A stretch of 27,905 nucleotides of DNA from Heterobasidion occidentale (lineage: Eukaryota; Basidiomycota; Agaricomycetes; Russulales; Bondarzewiaceae): assembly GCA_039111635.1 (NCBI GenBank), contig JBCAQO010000114.1, positions 1-27,905 of the forward strand, given 5' to 3'. Positions within the stretch are counted from its first letter, which is position 1. The number at the start of each line of letters is the position of its first letter. The notes beneath the pieces were generated by a model. The model ran no database searches. It had not been told where the DNA came from and saw nothing but the letters and a program-made list of their open reading frames with translations. Shown here in pieces: positions 1-9,492 of the stretch. The translations under genes and the position numbers were made by a program.

Positions 1-1
1 T

Positions 2-334
2 ACACTCGCATGCCCTGTCTGCCATTTCGTGAATTCCGAATTAGGCGCGCGCAAGTGGCTGGCGAAACCGAATCACAATTTCATGTTCCCCTGCGCGCTG
101 CCACGTGAGCTTCGTGAGGATATACACACGAGGGCAGAGATCCATTTCAAGGCCATATTGCTGGACTTACTCGATGTATTACTCAAGCCGAAGCCGCGAC
201 ATTCGCGGACCGATTCCGCTCAAACCGAAGGTTATCAGACGGACAGTGAACGCAAGAGCCTTGAGGTCTTGAAGGCGAAGCGAGAGATCGATCGTCACAA
301 CGTGTCTGTAGACCGTGCTCTATGGATAAACTGA
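2..334 (+). CDS. 3' end of an unidentified gene running in from the left edge
   Basis: The frame is open from base 2 to a TAA at 332-334, giving about 110 residues with no upstream boundary, so this is the C-terminal exon or exons of a gene whose start lies outside the window. The visible part begins with a C-x2-C pair (CPVC, residues 4-7 of the fragment), then a hydrophobic stretch AILLDLLDVLL and a charged tail rich in K, R, E and D. I do not recognise a family. An ATG at 29 lies inside the open frame and is probably not the true start. The gene converges with gene A, leaving a 267-bp spacer (335-601) in which I see nothing specific. That it is coding is inferred from length and residue balance only. 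Confidence 0.45.
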   Translation, partial: TLACPVCHFVNSELGARKWLAKPNHNFMFPCALPRELREDIHTRAEIHFKAILLDLLDVLLKPKPRHSRTDSAQTEGYQTDSERKSLEVLKAKREIDRHNVSVDRALWIN

Positions 335-601
335 AGACGGCCAGTTTTGAGTGTTGAAATGCAGAAGGTCAGGCTTCTGGGGTAGTCCGAGAGCGCTTGT
401 AGGTTTCTTCCGCATTCTAATTAGCGCCGTTTAGTCACCATTCGTAGATCGAAAAGAACGGTTGAAAGGTACTTCGAATACGAGAGACGGCATTTTCACG
501 ATCCGAGACACGGCGTTGTTTGATACATGTATATCATTCTGAATGGCATCAGACTTGCGACATGAACCTATTGCGTGAGAGGGCAAAAAAAACATGCGAA
601 A

Positions 602-3377
602 TCATGAATGTACGTGACGAGCGAGGGATTTGGGCTGCGATAAAGGCATAATAGGGAGTCTCCCACAATGCTTGTGAAACGTGACAGTATAAAAGAGAAA
701 CACCGCATGCTCGAAGTCTGTGAAAGCTTTGAAATTAGAATCGTAATCCTTGTGCCACATAAGCTTACTTCCGCCGGGCCATCCACAGAGGACTTCAGCC
801 ATTACCTTCACAGCACCACGCCTGGCCTCCCAATCTTCAATCACAAGTCGGTCCACCCACCGACTCTCACGCTCCCAGTCTACGCTGAGACCCCCCGTGG
901 CCCATATGTGGCAGATTTTTCCTTCGCGTTGGGCGGCATACCGTTTGTCCTCGTAACAGTAAACACCCATGACAACCTTCCTGTCCAATTGTAGGAGTTC
1001 AAGACGAAAATTAGCTACCGAAAGCTCCCATACTACTTCAGCCCAGAGGTCCTTATCCTCATGAGCCATCTTGCTAGTGACGAAGGTTCTGCCCCATTGC
1101 GGAGATGTAGTGTCATCGTATGGTGCGAATCCGGCGTGCACCAGGAATCGGACACCTATGTCGACCCGATCTGCAACACGTCTGTCCAAGGCCTTCTTAC
1201 GTTTGCGCACCTCGACCGACGAAGCGCTGGTGACATTGGACGCGACTTGCGGTTCCAAGCGAGCCTTTTTAGTCTTGCGAGGCCATGGTGGTAAGCGAGC
1301 CATGTCGTGTGAAGAGGATTGAGGCTTCACGGTACAATTGACCATGTTGTCTGGCAGGTAATATCTCCCCTCTAATGCAATCCTCCATTGGCTGGTCGTC
1401 ATCAGGACCATACAGTGGTTAGAAGGGCATAGAACCTCCAGCAGACACCACATGCGAATGCGTAGCCAGTTGTGAACTCTATGCCCAAAAACGGCTCCTT
1501 TGTCCGCAAAGAACAGATGAATGGGGGGGAGAGGATACTGAAGGGCCATATTTGGATCATCGTCCAAATCCATGGTCTCTTCGAAGACGCTTATCCAACC
1601 CGGGGCGAGTGGGGGAAGCCAAGTGGGGTGCACAACCCGGAGACCTGTTTTAGGAGAAGGACCATGACATCGATGGCTGTTACTACGCTGCTTATGAGGC
1701 GCCAGTGTCTTCGGAGGACTCGAAATTTGCGAATGACTTGCGTTTGATTGGACATCTGGGACCTTGGGAGCATTCTTCACGTCGGGCGATGGTGGGCGAT
1801 GTTCTGTGTGTGTTGCGTGACAATGAAACCATAGAGGCGCAACGCAGGGAACTTACCACGCTTGTCAGATGAGCGAGACCTCGACAACAGACTTCTACGC
1901 CACTGATCATTAGATGAATAGGCCGACGCGAGCACAACAAAGTCGGATGTGGTGGTCTCAAACATGGTGCAAGCGGGGTCATCGATGAAACGAGGACCAT
2001 CTCGTACAAGCTTAGCGGCTATTTAAACAAATTGTGCATCAGTTACACAAGCCTGACCTAGTCAATCGAGTCTTACCATAAACATTACCAGTGAAAGCGC
2101 TGATCATCGCGGTCTGCCGCTCGTCGCTATTGACGTCACGCTCGGTCGGGATTTCATCGACTATGACATGCGAAATATCCGGCCCTGACATAGCATGATT
2201 CCGACACACAGGCGGATTTTGCCGCTCGATTTCCCCAACCGTTGCAGGAGAATAGATCTCCAGCGGTAGTAGAATTGGTCGACTGGTCAAGCTAAACTTT
2301 CGCAGCCTGTCTTGAATGGTGCCGCGTAACGGTTCACCGTGTGACGCCTCCACCCAGAGAGGGGCCTTGGTGCGATGGTTGGCATATTCAAAAATCTGTG
2401 ATGAGCTGAAGGAGATGCCGGTTCTGATGACTGTCTTGACGGAGATGATAAGTGTGCGGGTTGTAAGAGTGGTGCGCCTCCGGATGTACCAAACCGGGAT
2501 CCCAATCCGGAACAACTCTCGAAGCATTGACAAACTTGAGGTGATGACACCGCGAAGAGGAAGAACAGGTTGAGGGCAATCGAACGTAGGATCCTCCATA
2601 CGAGGTTTCACTACCAGCATATAGATAATCCAGGCGCGTAATTCAAGCAGGATACGCTGAAACTCACGAAACCATAAGACGGTGTCGGAGAAAGGCATTG
2701 GAATCTGCGAGAGTGAACCGTAGGCACGATAAAGGGCCTCAGATCGATGTCTCTGGTACATGTAGCTGGACGTGTGTGCATTGACTACAGCAGCCGGAGT
2801 GCCTTCGGGAAACTCCCCCAATTTCGTCTCCTATCCTACGCACTTCCAACATCGCTTTGCGCAGGCGGGAGAGCACTGTCTCATACAAGATTCCTACTGA
2901 AGCGCGCGGCAGCTCCTCGCAGATACGAAAGTCCGTTCCTTTGAAGGAAAACCACGCAGCATCCGGATCTTCGAATTGAGGAAGGCCGCCTTCTTTGTCG
3001 TCCACTGGAAAGTCCGGTGCTCGTAAGCCATGATGATCGTCGACCTTCTGGAGTTCCTTCAGTCTCGGGTTCATGGGCGCAGCATAGGAATGGGGCTCCA
3101 CTGGGTCGAAAGCTTGTGGCCACTTCAGATGTTCAAATGCACCAAGCATGCCGTCTCCGAAATATCTGAAGGGTGTGTCGTCGGGGTGCACAGGGACCTC
3201 CGGAACAAAGTCCATGTTTGGTGTGGAGATCCATAATTCATCGTGATTGCGGAATGGAGCAACGCAGAGACAATCTAGGGCGTCAACCTGCTCGCCGTGC
3301 AGTAGGGATCGACGAGAATCGAGAATTTCGCGAAGGTTTTCAAGCGGCCGTGCTTGCCAACAAGTAACGGCGGCCAT
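602..3377 (-). CDS. Gene A: lineage-specific basidiomycete protein of unknown function, 867 aa
   Basis: Model: exons 3377-2814, 2752-2077, 2018-1857 and 1803-602, with introns of 61, 58 and 53 nt. All have GT...AG ends and compatible phases (0, 1, 1), and the summed length is 2604 nt, an exact 868 codons. The start at 3377 has a strong context (GCAGCCATGGC). There is no signal peptide and no convincing membrane segment. Visible landmarks are a hydrophobic GIPVWYIR block near residues 272-279, TTSDFVVLASAY in exon 3, a WLRIRMWCL helix and a SQWR motif early in exon 4, then a basic linker and a LWAEVVWELSVANFRLELLQLDR helix (written with its ends; key residues W, W, F, L). From memory these landmarks recur in many agaricomycete hypothetical proteins of similar size. 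No biochemical role is known to me. The gene is intact here. Gene B has a loosely similar layout, but I could not align the two closely by eye. Confidence 0.82.
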
Positions 3378-3497
3378 GGCTGCAACGTGCCCAATGAGAC
3401 AGTAAACCAATGGAGGAACAAGAAAAACACGGCGATGCGAACTGACCTAGTAGTATGAGCAATAATAACGTAGGACTCGACTTGATGTCCAACGACC

Positions 3498-3557
3498 CTG
3501 CAATGAGCAAGGAAGGATGACGGTGCACTCAAAATCCAGTCACCTGCAATGAGCAAG
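3498..3557 (-). promoter_or_regulatory. Paired 14-mer element upstream of gene A
   Basis: Read on the minus strand, CTTGCTCATTGCAG occurs twice, at 3557-3544 and 3511-3498, with starts 46 bp apart. It lies 120-180 nt upstream of the gene A start codon. The same pair, also perfect and in the same orientation relative to its gene, lies upstream of gene D (20475-20531). The sequence is pyrimidine-rich followed by CA and AG, so it could be an initiator-like promoter element or a pair of 3' splice sites of a leader intron. The sequence alone cannot decide which. Confidence 0.5.
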
Positions 3558-3767
3558 CGGACGGAGAGTGGTTATACTACTAGCAAATCTAGTGCAATCT
3601 TGAAAGGAGTTTGGGAATTCGGCAGATGGAGATACGGGGATGATGAGGATGCTGGTAGCCTGAGGCTCGCCGAGTCACTAGTCACTGCAGTGGCTATGGC
3701 GGTCAAAGTGTCCCAGGTGTGTAATCGGAAATCTCCGACAATTTGGAATCCCAACAGAGGCAGCCAC

Positions 3768-3799
3768 CTCGGATATATCCGAGCTCGGATGTGTCTGAG
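3768..3799. repeat. Perfect 16-bp palindrome followed by a degenerate copy
   Basis: CTCGGATATATCCGAG (3768-3783) is a perfect palindrome. It is followed without a gap by a copy with three changes (3784-3799), which is itself a weaker palindrome. This could be a dimer-binding site or a cruciform. No gene can be assigned to it. The surrounding 3558-3977 holds no convincing ORF. Confidence 0.4.
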
Positions 3800-3837
3800 T
3801 GATTAGTAATGATTGCTAGCTGCTACAAAATACAGCA

Positions 3838-3912
3838 AAGACCGGGAATCGAACATCAAACCCCGTGGACACCTCGACATCACCTTGACTAGACCGTTCG
3901 CCCATACGATCT
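3838..3912 (-). other. tRNA-like relic with A-box and B-box resemblance
   Basis: On the minus strand there is a B-box-like GTTCGATTCC (about 3854-3845) and an A-box-like TGGGCGAACGG (about 3907-3897). Their spacing would suit a tRNA with a long variable arm or an intron. The acceptor stem cannot be formed and only two of the five T-stem pairs hold (G-C and U-G), so this is not a working tRNA. It may be a tRNA pseudogene or the head of a SINE-like element. Confidence 0.3.
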
Positions 3913-3977
3913 ATGCAATAACAGCCGCTAATTATTATAACTGCTCATAACAAGTACGCTACGCTGACGCGTCACAG

Positions 3978-5190
3978 CCCTCCCCGACGCCTTCTTCTTA
4001 ACGTCGGCCCGGCCTCGCAAGCGCCCTCGCCTCGTCCTCGACGTCACCTCTCCCTTGACGACGACGGCACCTCCTGGACGCCTCCCCCACCGCGGCCTCC
4101 TCTTCCACCCCGTCCCAAACGAGGATGACGGCTACGATGCCGCCCTCGTCTCTCACGTCGCCCTCATCTCCCTCGACCACGCACCTGGCTCCCTCGACCC
4201 CGCCGCCTGCATGCCCCCGCCTGGACGACGGCCTGGACGACACCGACTCGGCCGCGCCTCACCGACGGCTCCCTCGACGCCTCGTCATCCGGCTCTCGAC
4301 GATGCGGCCGCCTCGCTGGACCCTGCCCGCTCCCTCGACCCCGCCGCCTGCACGCCCCGACCACGCCCCCACCTGGACGACGGCCTGGACGACGCCGCCT
4401 GGACGCCGCCGCCTGGCGGCTCCCTCGAAGACGCGGCCGCCTCGCTGAACGCTGCCCGCTCCCTCCACCCCGCCGCCTGCACGCCCCCGCCTGGACGACG
4501 CCGACTCGGCCGCGCCTCACCGACGGCTCCCTCGACGCCTCGTCATCCGGCTCTCGACGATGCGGCCGCCTCGCTGAACGCTGCCCGCTCCCTCCACCCC
4601 GCCGCCTGCACGCCCCCGCCTGGACGACGCCGACTCGGCCGCGCCTCACCGACGGCTCCCTCGACGCCTCGTCGTCCGCCCTCGACGACGCGGCCGCCTC
4701 ACTAGACCCTGTCGGCTCCTCGTCGACGACGCCGCCTGGACGCCCGGCACCCTCTACGACGCGGCCGCCTCACTGGACCCTGCCCGCTCCCTCGACCCCG
4801 CCGCCTGCACGCTCCGACCATGTCCCCGCCTGGACCACGGCCTGGACCACGGCGCCTGGACGATGCCGTCTGGACTACGCCGCCTGGACGACGCCGCTCC
4901 ATCGACGGCGACTCATCTCTCCTCCTCCACGACAACGCCCGCCTCCCTCGACGATGACGTCCGCCTCCCTCGACGTGCACGACTCTCCCGTCGACGGCGC
5001 CGCTCCCTCCACAGCAACTCCTGCCTCCTCGTTGGCGGCTCCCTCGACGCTGGCGGGTCTCGCTGTCGACTCCCTCGGCGCTGCCGCCCACTTCTCTCGT
5101 CATCGGCCCTCTCCCGCCGCTCTCGTATCCGTCGACACTGCCGCCGTTTTCGCGCCGCCACCGTGTACGCCTCCTCGTTGTCGCTGATCG
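3978..5190. repeat. GC-rich 129-bp satellite with CCTGGACGACG / CCCTCGACG submotifs
   Basis: The plus strand is very C-rich and built from short recurring words (CCTGGACGACG, CCCTCGACG, GACGCGGCCGCCTC). A longer unit recurs exactly at 4501 and 4630 (129 bp apart). A further copy starts at 4243, two periods upstream, with a diverged unit between. After about 4760 the pattern decays into words only. Because 129 is a multiple of three and stop codons are scarce at this composition, long open frames appear on both strands (for example 4055-4705 plus and 4164-4649 minus). I read these as by-products, not genes, because they are Ala/Pro/Arg/Asp-biased and have no flanking gene structure. Composition contrasts sharply with both flanks. 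Confidence 0.8.
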
Positions 5191-5374
5191 ATAGCCTCCT
5201 GTACATACATACTTAGCAGTGGACCACTTGCACGCAATGAATTGTTAGTTTCCCCAGTGACTGGCATGTGTGAACGGCATCCCAGTAATGATATGGCAGC
5301 CGCGCAGGGGCCAAGCGAGAACAAGAAATCATCGTGCAACTTAACATCGATCGAGGTAACAAAGAGCCCGTCAT

Positions 5375-5907
5375 TCACACCAGGTTGCCATGTATCTGTG
5401 GTCGCTCGCTCGCGAACATGGACAAGTCCCAGGCGTAGACTTCACGTAGCGTACTCCCAATGCTATGCAATATTTTCAGCGTGATATCAAGGTGAAAAAT
5501 GGTGGCGAATACTCACTGCTTCAGGTCGTGATGTTCCAGTTTCGGCCCATGCGGCTTTGACGTCCCGCCATCCACGATCAGAGTGAGATCACTCTCTCTC
5601 AAGGCCGTACTCACGCGGTGGAGAGTGACGTTTCCCCATCTCTGGGACGCCAAGACGACTCGCAAGCCCTCCCGTTCATCAATCACGATACCGAGACGCG
5701 TCATTGCCTACGCTCTCGTTAGGCCATGACGCGCGCACCCGGGCAAACGGCACTCACGTTGACGAAGTCGTGCCATCTGACAAAACCGCTCGTGTGCCTA
5801 TCCAGAAGCTTCTCCAAAACCTCCCATTTGCGTCAGTCAACTACCACAGCAGTGAAGAGGAATCCTCTCACCACGAGCGATCGTCGATTCACTGAGATTG
5901 TCGTCAT
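5375..5907 (-). CDS. Gene J: short protein with a HicA-like pattern, 105 aa
   Basis: Model: exons 5907-5872, 5820-5758, 5707-5615, 5554-5517 and 5462-5375, with introns of 51, 50, 60 and 54 nt. All have GT...AG ends and the phases agree; the total is 318 nt including TGA. The joined protein has W28-H-D-F-V-N-A-M, then a Gly/Val-rich stretch, H63-R-P-H66, and I78-G...V-Y-A-W88 before M-F. That order (W..FV.AM, later HRPH, later G..L...Y.W) matches, from memory, a C-terminal module common in uncharacterised agaricomycete proteins. It recalls the dsRBD-like fold of HicA proteins, but this is inference and no activity is claimed. The usual proteins are much longer, so this may be a truncated copy or may lack upstream exons. 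Several exons are tiny, which is why no long ORF is visible. Confidence 0.58.
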
Positions 5908-6486
5908 GGGATCCAGGTTACACAGACGAGGGGTTGGTCTTCACGCAAGTTGAGGATTGGGCGCTCGTTCAGCGTTTGGGTCTCGCTTATGTCGCACCTT
6001 CTCGGGATCTACCAATCTCTACTGTCAGTGGTGCTCACGGCCTCTCAGCTCTGAACAAGCGGCGTCGAGCAGAATGCATGCGCTTGTGTCAGTCTGGTCG
6101 GGCACACACTCCTCAAGATGGGGGGCTTCCATCTAAGCGCGCGTCGACACGTCGGTGACCACGCTCAGCCCGAAGCTCATCACGTCCGTCCCGCTCGAGG
6201 CGCGCCTGCAAGGCATCCTCAGGGCCACTGCAACTGCTCCTCCTCATACTCCCTCCACTCCAGCGACGAATCTGCATTTGGTTACACCTCGCCAACTCGC
6301 AAGGCTGCAGCGCAAGTCCCCAAACCACAGCCATCCATCGCATAACCACTCGCCTGTGTAGACCCACACTCATCACTCGACGATCCACCCTCAACGTTTC
6401 AATCTAGATAGTGGCGAGTCTCAGCTGACTCCTCTGGCTCGCCGTCGTCTTTGGTCAGACTCATCTCATTCCCCCAGATCGTTCCC
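5908..6486. other. Spacer between genes J and G with scattered coding-like pieces
   Basis: No complete gene is supported. On the plus strand, pieces in different frames look protein-like: about 6155-6361 (LITSVPLEARLQGIL...) and about 6400-6490 (SGESQLTPLARRRLW...). They cannot be joined with a consistent phase by eye. They may be upstream exons of gene G or remains of a broken gene. Otherwise the region would act as the divergent promoter of J and G. Confidence 0.35.
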
Positions 6487-6994
6487 ATGGGTCGAAACGT
6501 CCGCCCCGTCGTTGCCATCCCTCCTCCCCGTCCCCTCCATGTCACTGACCTCCACTCCAACGCGAGCACCTCCGCTCAGCAGAAGGCCATGTACAAGGGC
6601 ACGAAACCCCTCCCAATCGGACAGCCCGAAAGCGAAGGGGGGAAGTGGTCGCGCGCGACTATCGAGAAGGCGGGTGACGAGGACGGCCAGGTGGGCTTAC
6701 TGTGGTGTGTATCGGTTCACCGTCCATCGTCCGTGCTGGCCTCATCTGGGTCATTGATCGCTGGGCCAGGAAGAAGTCAGGCGGTTCCGCGAAGGCATCA
6801 TTGCAGCGTCTCTCTTTCCTCCGATCCTGGGCCAGGCGTCGCAGCGTGAGGGCGTCCCGTGGATTTTGACAGGCGGGTCGGTCCTCGGCGCCTGCGTGGA
6901 AGTATATCAGCAAATTCTCGAGGCCGCGCGCACGATGTGTGTGGGTCGGTGGCTGCAACCCGCCGGCTGTACATGGGGTGCGCGTTTAGCCTGA
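6487..6994 (+). CDS. Gene G: small protein of unknown function, 142 aa, possibly 5'-incomplete
   Basis: Model: exon 6487-6690, a 79-nt intron (GT at 6691, AG at 6768-6769, phase 0), and exon 6770-6994 ending in TGA. The second exon gives a well-balanced segment: EEVRRFREGIIAASLFPPI, then REGVPWILTGGS, then YQQILEAARTMC and WLQPAGCTWG. It reads like a structured helical domain, not chance translation. The N-terminal part is Pro/Arg/Ser-rich and the start ATG (6487) is the best available, not a certain one. I do not recognise a named family, though similar sequence is familiar from agaricomycete hypothetical proteins. The stop codon is only about 10 bp from the first copy of the repeat core described below. 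Confidence 0.48.
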
Positions 6995-7004
6995 AGACAC
7001 AGCA

Positions 7005-7273
7005 TTTCTAGAGGAAGATCACTCTCAGAAAGCTGTTCGGCGGGAGGATGGATGGTTATGTGAGAAGAGCAACGTTGTGGAAAATGGTTTGAATGTGGCG
7101 CGACAGCCGCGAAACGCGCGACAACGTCTGATCACGGCTGCTCGGTGGAAAGATGAGACGCAAAGCACGACGGCCTGGGGACAACGCATTTCTGGAAAAA
7201 AGTCGCTCTCAGAGAGGTGCACGAGATAGATAGGGACACCGTATTTCTGGAGGAAGGAGGCCACTCTCAGAGA
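7005..7273 (+). repeat. First three outlying copies of the 25-bp repeat core
   Basis: Degenerate copies of the core (TTCTGGAGGAAA ... CTCTCAGA) lie at about 7005, 7189 and 7244. Between the first two lies a second module, recognised by GCCGCGAAACGCGCGAC, then a sequence like GTCTGATCACGGC, then CGCAAAG.ACGACGG. The same two modules recur at 8.3-8.6 kb and, inverted, at 15.1-15.8 kb. Confidence 0.7.
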
Positions 7274-7864
7274 CGTCTCGGCAGTCGCAAAACGCGCGAC
7301 GATATCCATATGTATGTATCCAGGTAAAAGATCCAGAAGAAACAATGTCACGGTCTAGCCCCAGGCGACCATGAGGTGACGAGCAGTGGACCAAATGTGA
7401 CAGTCCGATGCGGAGAACAACATTGCCATTAATGCTAGAAAGACGTGTAAGTGACATCGCAAATTTATGAGTTGTTCAAACCCACTCGCAATGCAAACCT
7501 TCTTTGACGACGCAGAAGCGGAGGTCACAGCGACGCCGGCTTCTCAAACAGATGGCTCTGCAAAGCGATCATGAAAGTCGATGGGATTTGTCGCATTGTA
7601 ATGCTTTTCGCCACCGAGGGCAATGAGCGAGGCGGTCCGCAACAAACTCGATGTACTGTCACGTCAGCTCGGCATTCATACCGATCAGCCCCGTAGGAAG
7701 GGCATCTACCACATCCAATTAGCATCAAATGCTACAGTAGTGATCAACATGTACTCACCTGTCAAGAGCTCCTCCTCGATAACAACGCATTCGACGACGA
7801 TGTGGACGACTGTTAGGATGTGGATGCCTCTTGAGATGGCTGAACAACAAGCATGCGGAGTCAG
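7274..7864. other. No gene supported
   Basis: Short open stretches exist (for example ATG at 7493, 27 codons, and 7623-7955 plus). They lack consistent splice partners and their residues look random. The last third runs into the left inverted-repeat arm. Confidence 0.4.
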
Positions 7865-8300
7865 TGTGGAATCCCTCGTGGCGACTGGTGAGTTCGTAGG
7901 AGAAGGAGAGTCCAGGTATAAGCACAAGGCCAGGCTTCTTCGACCAGAAAATTGAGGTGAAAGAACCGGAGGAGAAGATATCCTCTGCTGTGGCAAAGAA
8001 GACTCATCGCTCGGTAAATGTGGAGCGACGATCGGAGACCCAGCGCAGTGCCCAGTCCGCCTTCCTCTTCACGCAAGGGATGGTCTCAACAACATCGCGT
8101 TTCGTAGGTCCAGTTCTCGTCGTGGAAAACTTCCGTCATAATATGGAACGCGTAGAAGCAACGCGCTGCCCAGTGGAGTCACAAAAAATCACGGCTAAAG
8201 AACAATGCAGTTCTGGAGGAAGGCACTCTCAAAAAGCTGCTCGTCGGGATGATAGACAGGACAACACATTTCTGGAGGAAGGTCGCTCTCAGATATGTGT
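7865..8300 (+). repeat. Left arm of a large inverted repeat
   Basis: Read forward, this matches the reverse complement of about 15838-16265, compared by eye. Shared anchors include GAATCCCTCG, GAGTCCAGGTATAAGCA, CTTCTTCGACCAGAA, ATCCTCTGCTG (TGTCCTCTGCTG on the right), AGCGACGAT and CGTAGGTCCAGT. The match then passes through GGAGTC.CAAA into two repeat cores with the same spacing. The arm is diverged but continuous, with small indels. It encloses the 8.3-15.8 kb interior. Confidence 0.75.
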
Positions 8301-8545
8301 CTCAACATCCGCGAAACGCGCGCCGCCGTCTGACTCCGGCCGGTGGGTGAATCAGAAAGAATGACAGCATTTTGAGTAACGCATTTCTGGAGGAAGGTGC
8401 TCGACAAGAGATATATGGAAATGGGTGAGCGCAAAGAACGACGGCCTACAGGCACGGCATTTCTGGAGGAAAGTCGCTCTCGGAAGGCTGCTCGTCGGGA
8501 GGGTAGATGAGGACAATGCCTTTCTAAGAGGATGATCGCTCTCAG
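8211..8545 (+). repeat. Dispersed repeat cores between the left arm and the 69-bp array
   Basis: Five copies of the core, at about 8211, 8269, 8384, 8460 and 8521, all point in the plus direction and are irregularly spaced (58-115 bp). They are separated by the second module (CGCGAAACGCGCG ... GTCTGACT ... GGTGGGT or a related sequence). Confidence 0.7.
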
Positions 8546-8635
8546 ATGTGTCCCAACAGCCACGCGACGCCATCTGACTACAGCCGCTTGATGGTAGGGT
8601 GGCACGCAAAGAATGAGGGACTACAAGCAACACAT

Positions 8636-9300
8636 TTCTGGAGGAAAGTCGCTCTCAGAAAGCTCGACAGGACAATAGATGGAGGTGGCCTGGAAACAGC
8701 GCAATTCTGGAGGAAAGTCGCTCTCAGAAAGCTCGACAGGACAATAGATGGAGGTGGCCTGGAAACAGCGCAATTCTGGAGGAAAGTCGCTCTCAGAAAG
8801 CTCGACAGGACAATAGATGGAGGTGGCCTGGAAACAGCGCAATTCTGGAGGAAAGTCGCTCTCAGAAAGCTCGACAGGACAATAGATGGAGGTGGCCTGG
8901 AAACAGCGCAATTCTGGAGGAAAGTCGCTCTCAGAAAGCTCGACAGGACAATAGATGGAGGTGGCCTGGAAACAGCGCAATTCTGGAGGAAAGTCGCTCT
9001 CAGAAAGCTCGATAGGACAATAGATGGAGGTGGCCTGGAAACAGCGCAATTCTGGAGGAAAGTCGCTCTCAGAAAGCTCGACAGGACAATAGATGGAGGT
9101 GGCCTGGAAACAGCGCAATTCTGGAGGAAAGTCACTCTCAGAAAGCTCGACAGGACAATAGATGGAGGTGGCCTGGAAACAGCGCAATTCTGGAGGAAAG
9201 TCGCTCTCAGAAAGCTGCATCACATTGATGGAGGTGGCCTGGAAACAGCGCAATTCTGGAGGAAAGTCGCTCTCAGAAAGCTGCATCACATTGATGGAGG
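8636..9300 (+). repeat. 69-bp tandem array, ten units
   Basis: The core start TTCTGG recurs at 8636, 8705, 8774, 8843, 8912, 8981, 9050, 9119, 9188 and 9254. Spacing is exactly 69 bp for the first nine units and 66 bp for the last. Units are almost identical; the exceptions are one base in the unit at 9119 and a different tail in the last two. Since 69 is 3 x 23, the array is open on both strands (8546-9406 plus, 8621-9289 minus) and would encode a 23-residue repeat, but no start, intron or non-repeat domain supports a gene. The near-identity points to recent expansion from one unit of the older dispersed repeat. Confidence 0.9.
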
Positions 9301-9492
9301 ATGGTCACATTGTCAGATGTTCAACATCGACGCTCGTGATTCGGATTCCGACAAACTCCGATCAGCGTCGGCCAATCGGGTGTTGAATTTCGATCAAGCA
9401 ATCTGATATCCTTTTGAGTATCTGAATTCATTCAAAGTAAACGTATAATACGCTGAACGAGCCAGCATGCGCGTAAGAAGATTTCTAAACAA

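Noticed and set aside
4055..4705. 216-codon ORF on the plus strand (and a 161-codon ORF antisense) inside the GC-rich satellite
   Set aside because: The frame is open because of the repeat period and composition. The product is an Ala/Pro/Arg/Asp-biased repeat with no domain, start context or splice structure, and several frames are open at once.
7865..8076. Minus-strand ORF ending [13 protein letters not shown]..., matched by a plus-strand ORF at 16.2 kb
   Set aside because: The shared peptide reflects the inverted-repeat arms. The flanks differ and no gene structure supports translation on either side.
8636..9300. CRISPR-like array
   Set aside because: Spacers between the cores are themselves repeated, the genome is clearly eukaryotic with introns, and there are no cas genes.
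8546..9406. 286-codon ORF through the 69-bp array, with long antisense ORFs
   Set aside because: It is explained by a period divisible by three. The parts outside the array look random, and nothing supports translation.
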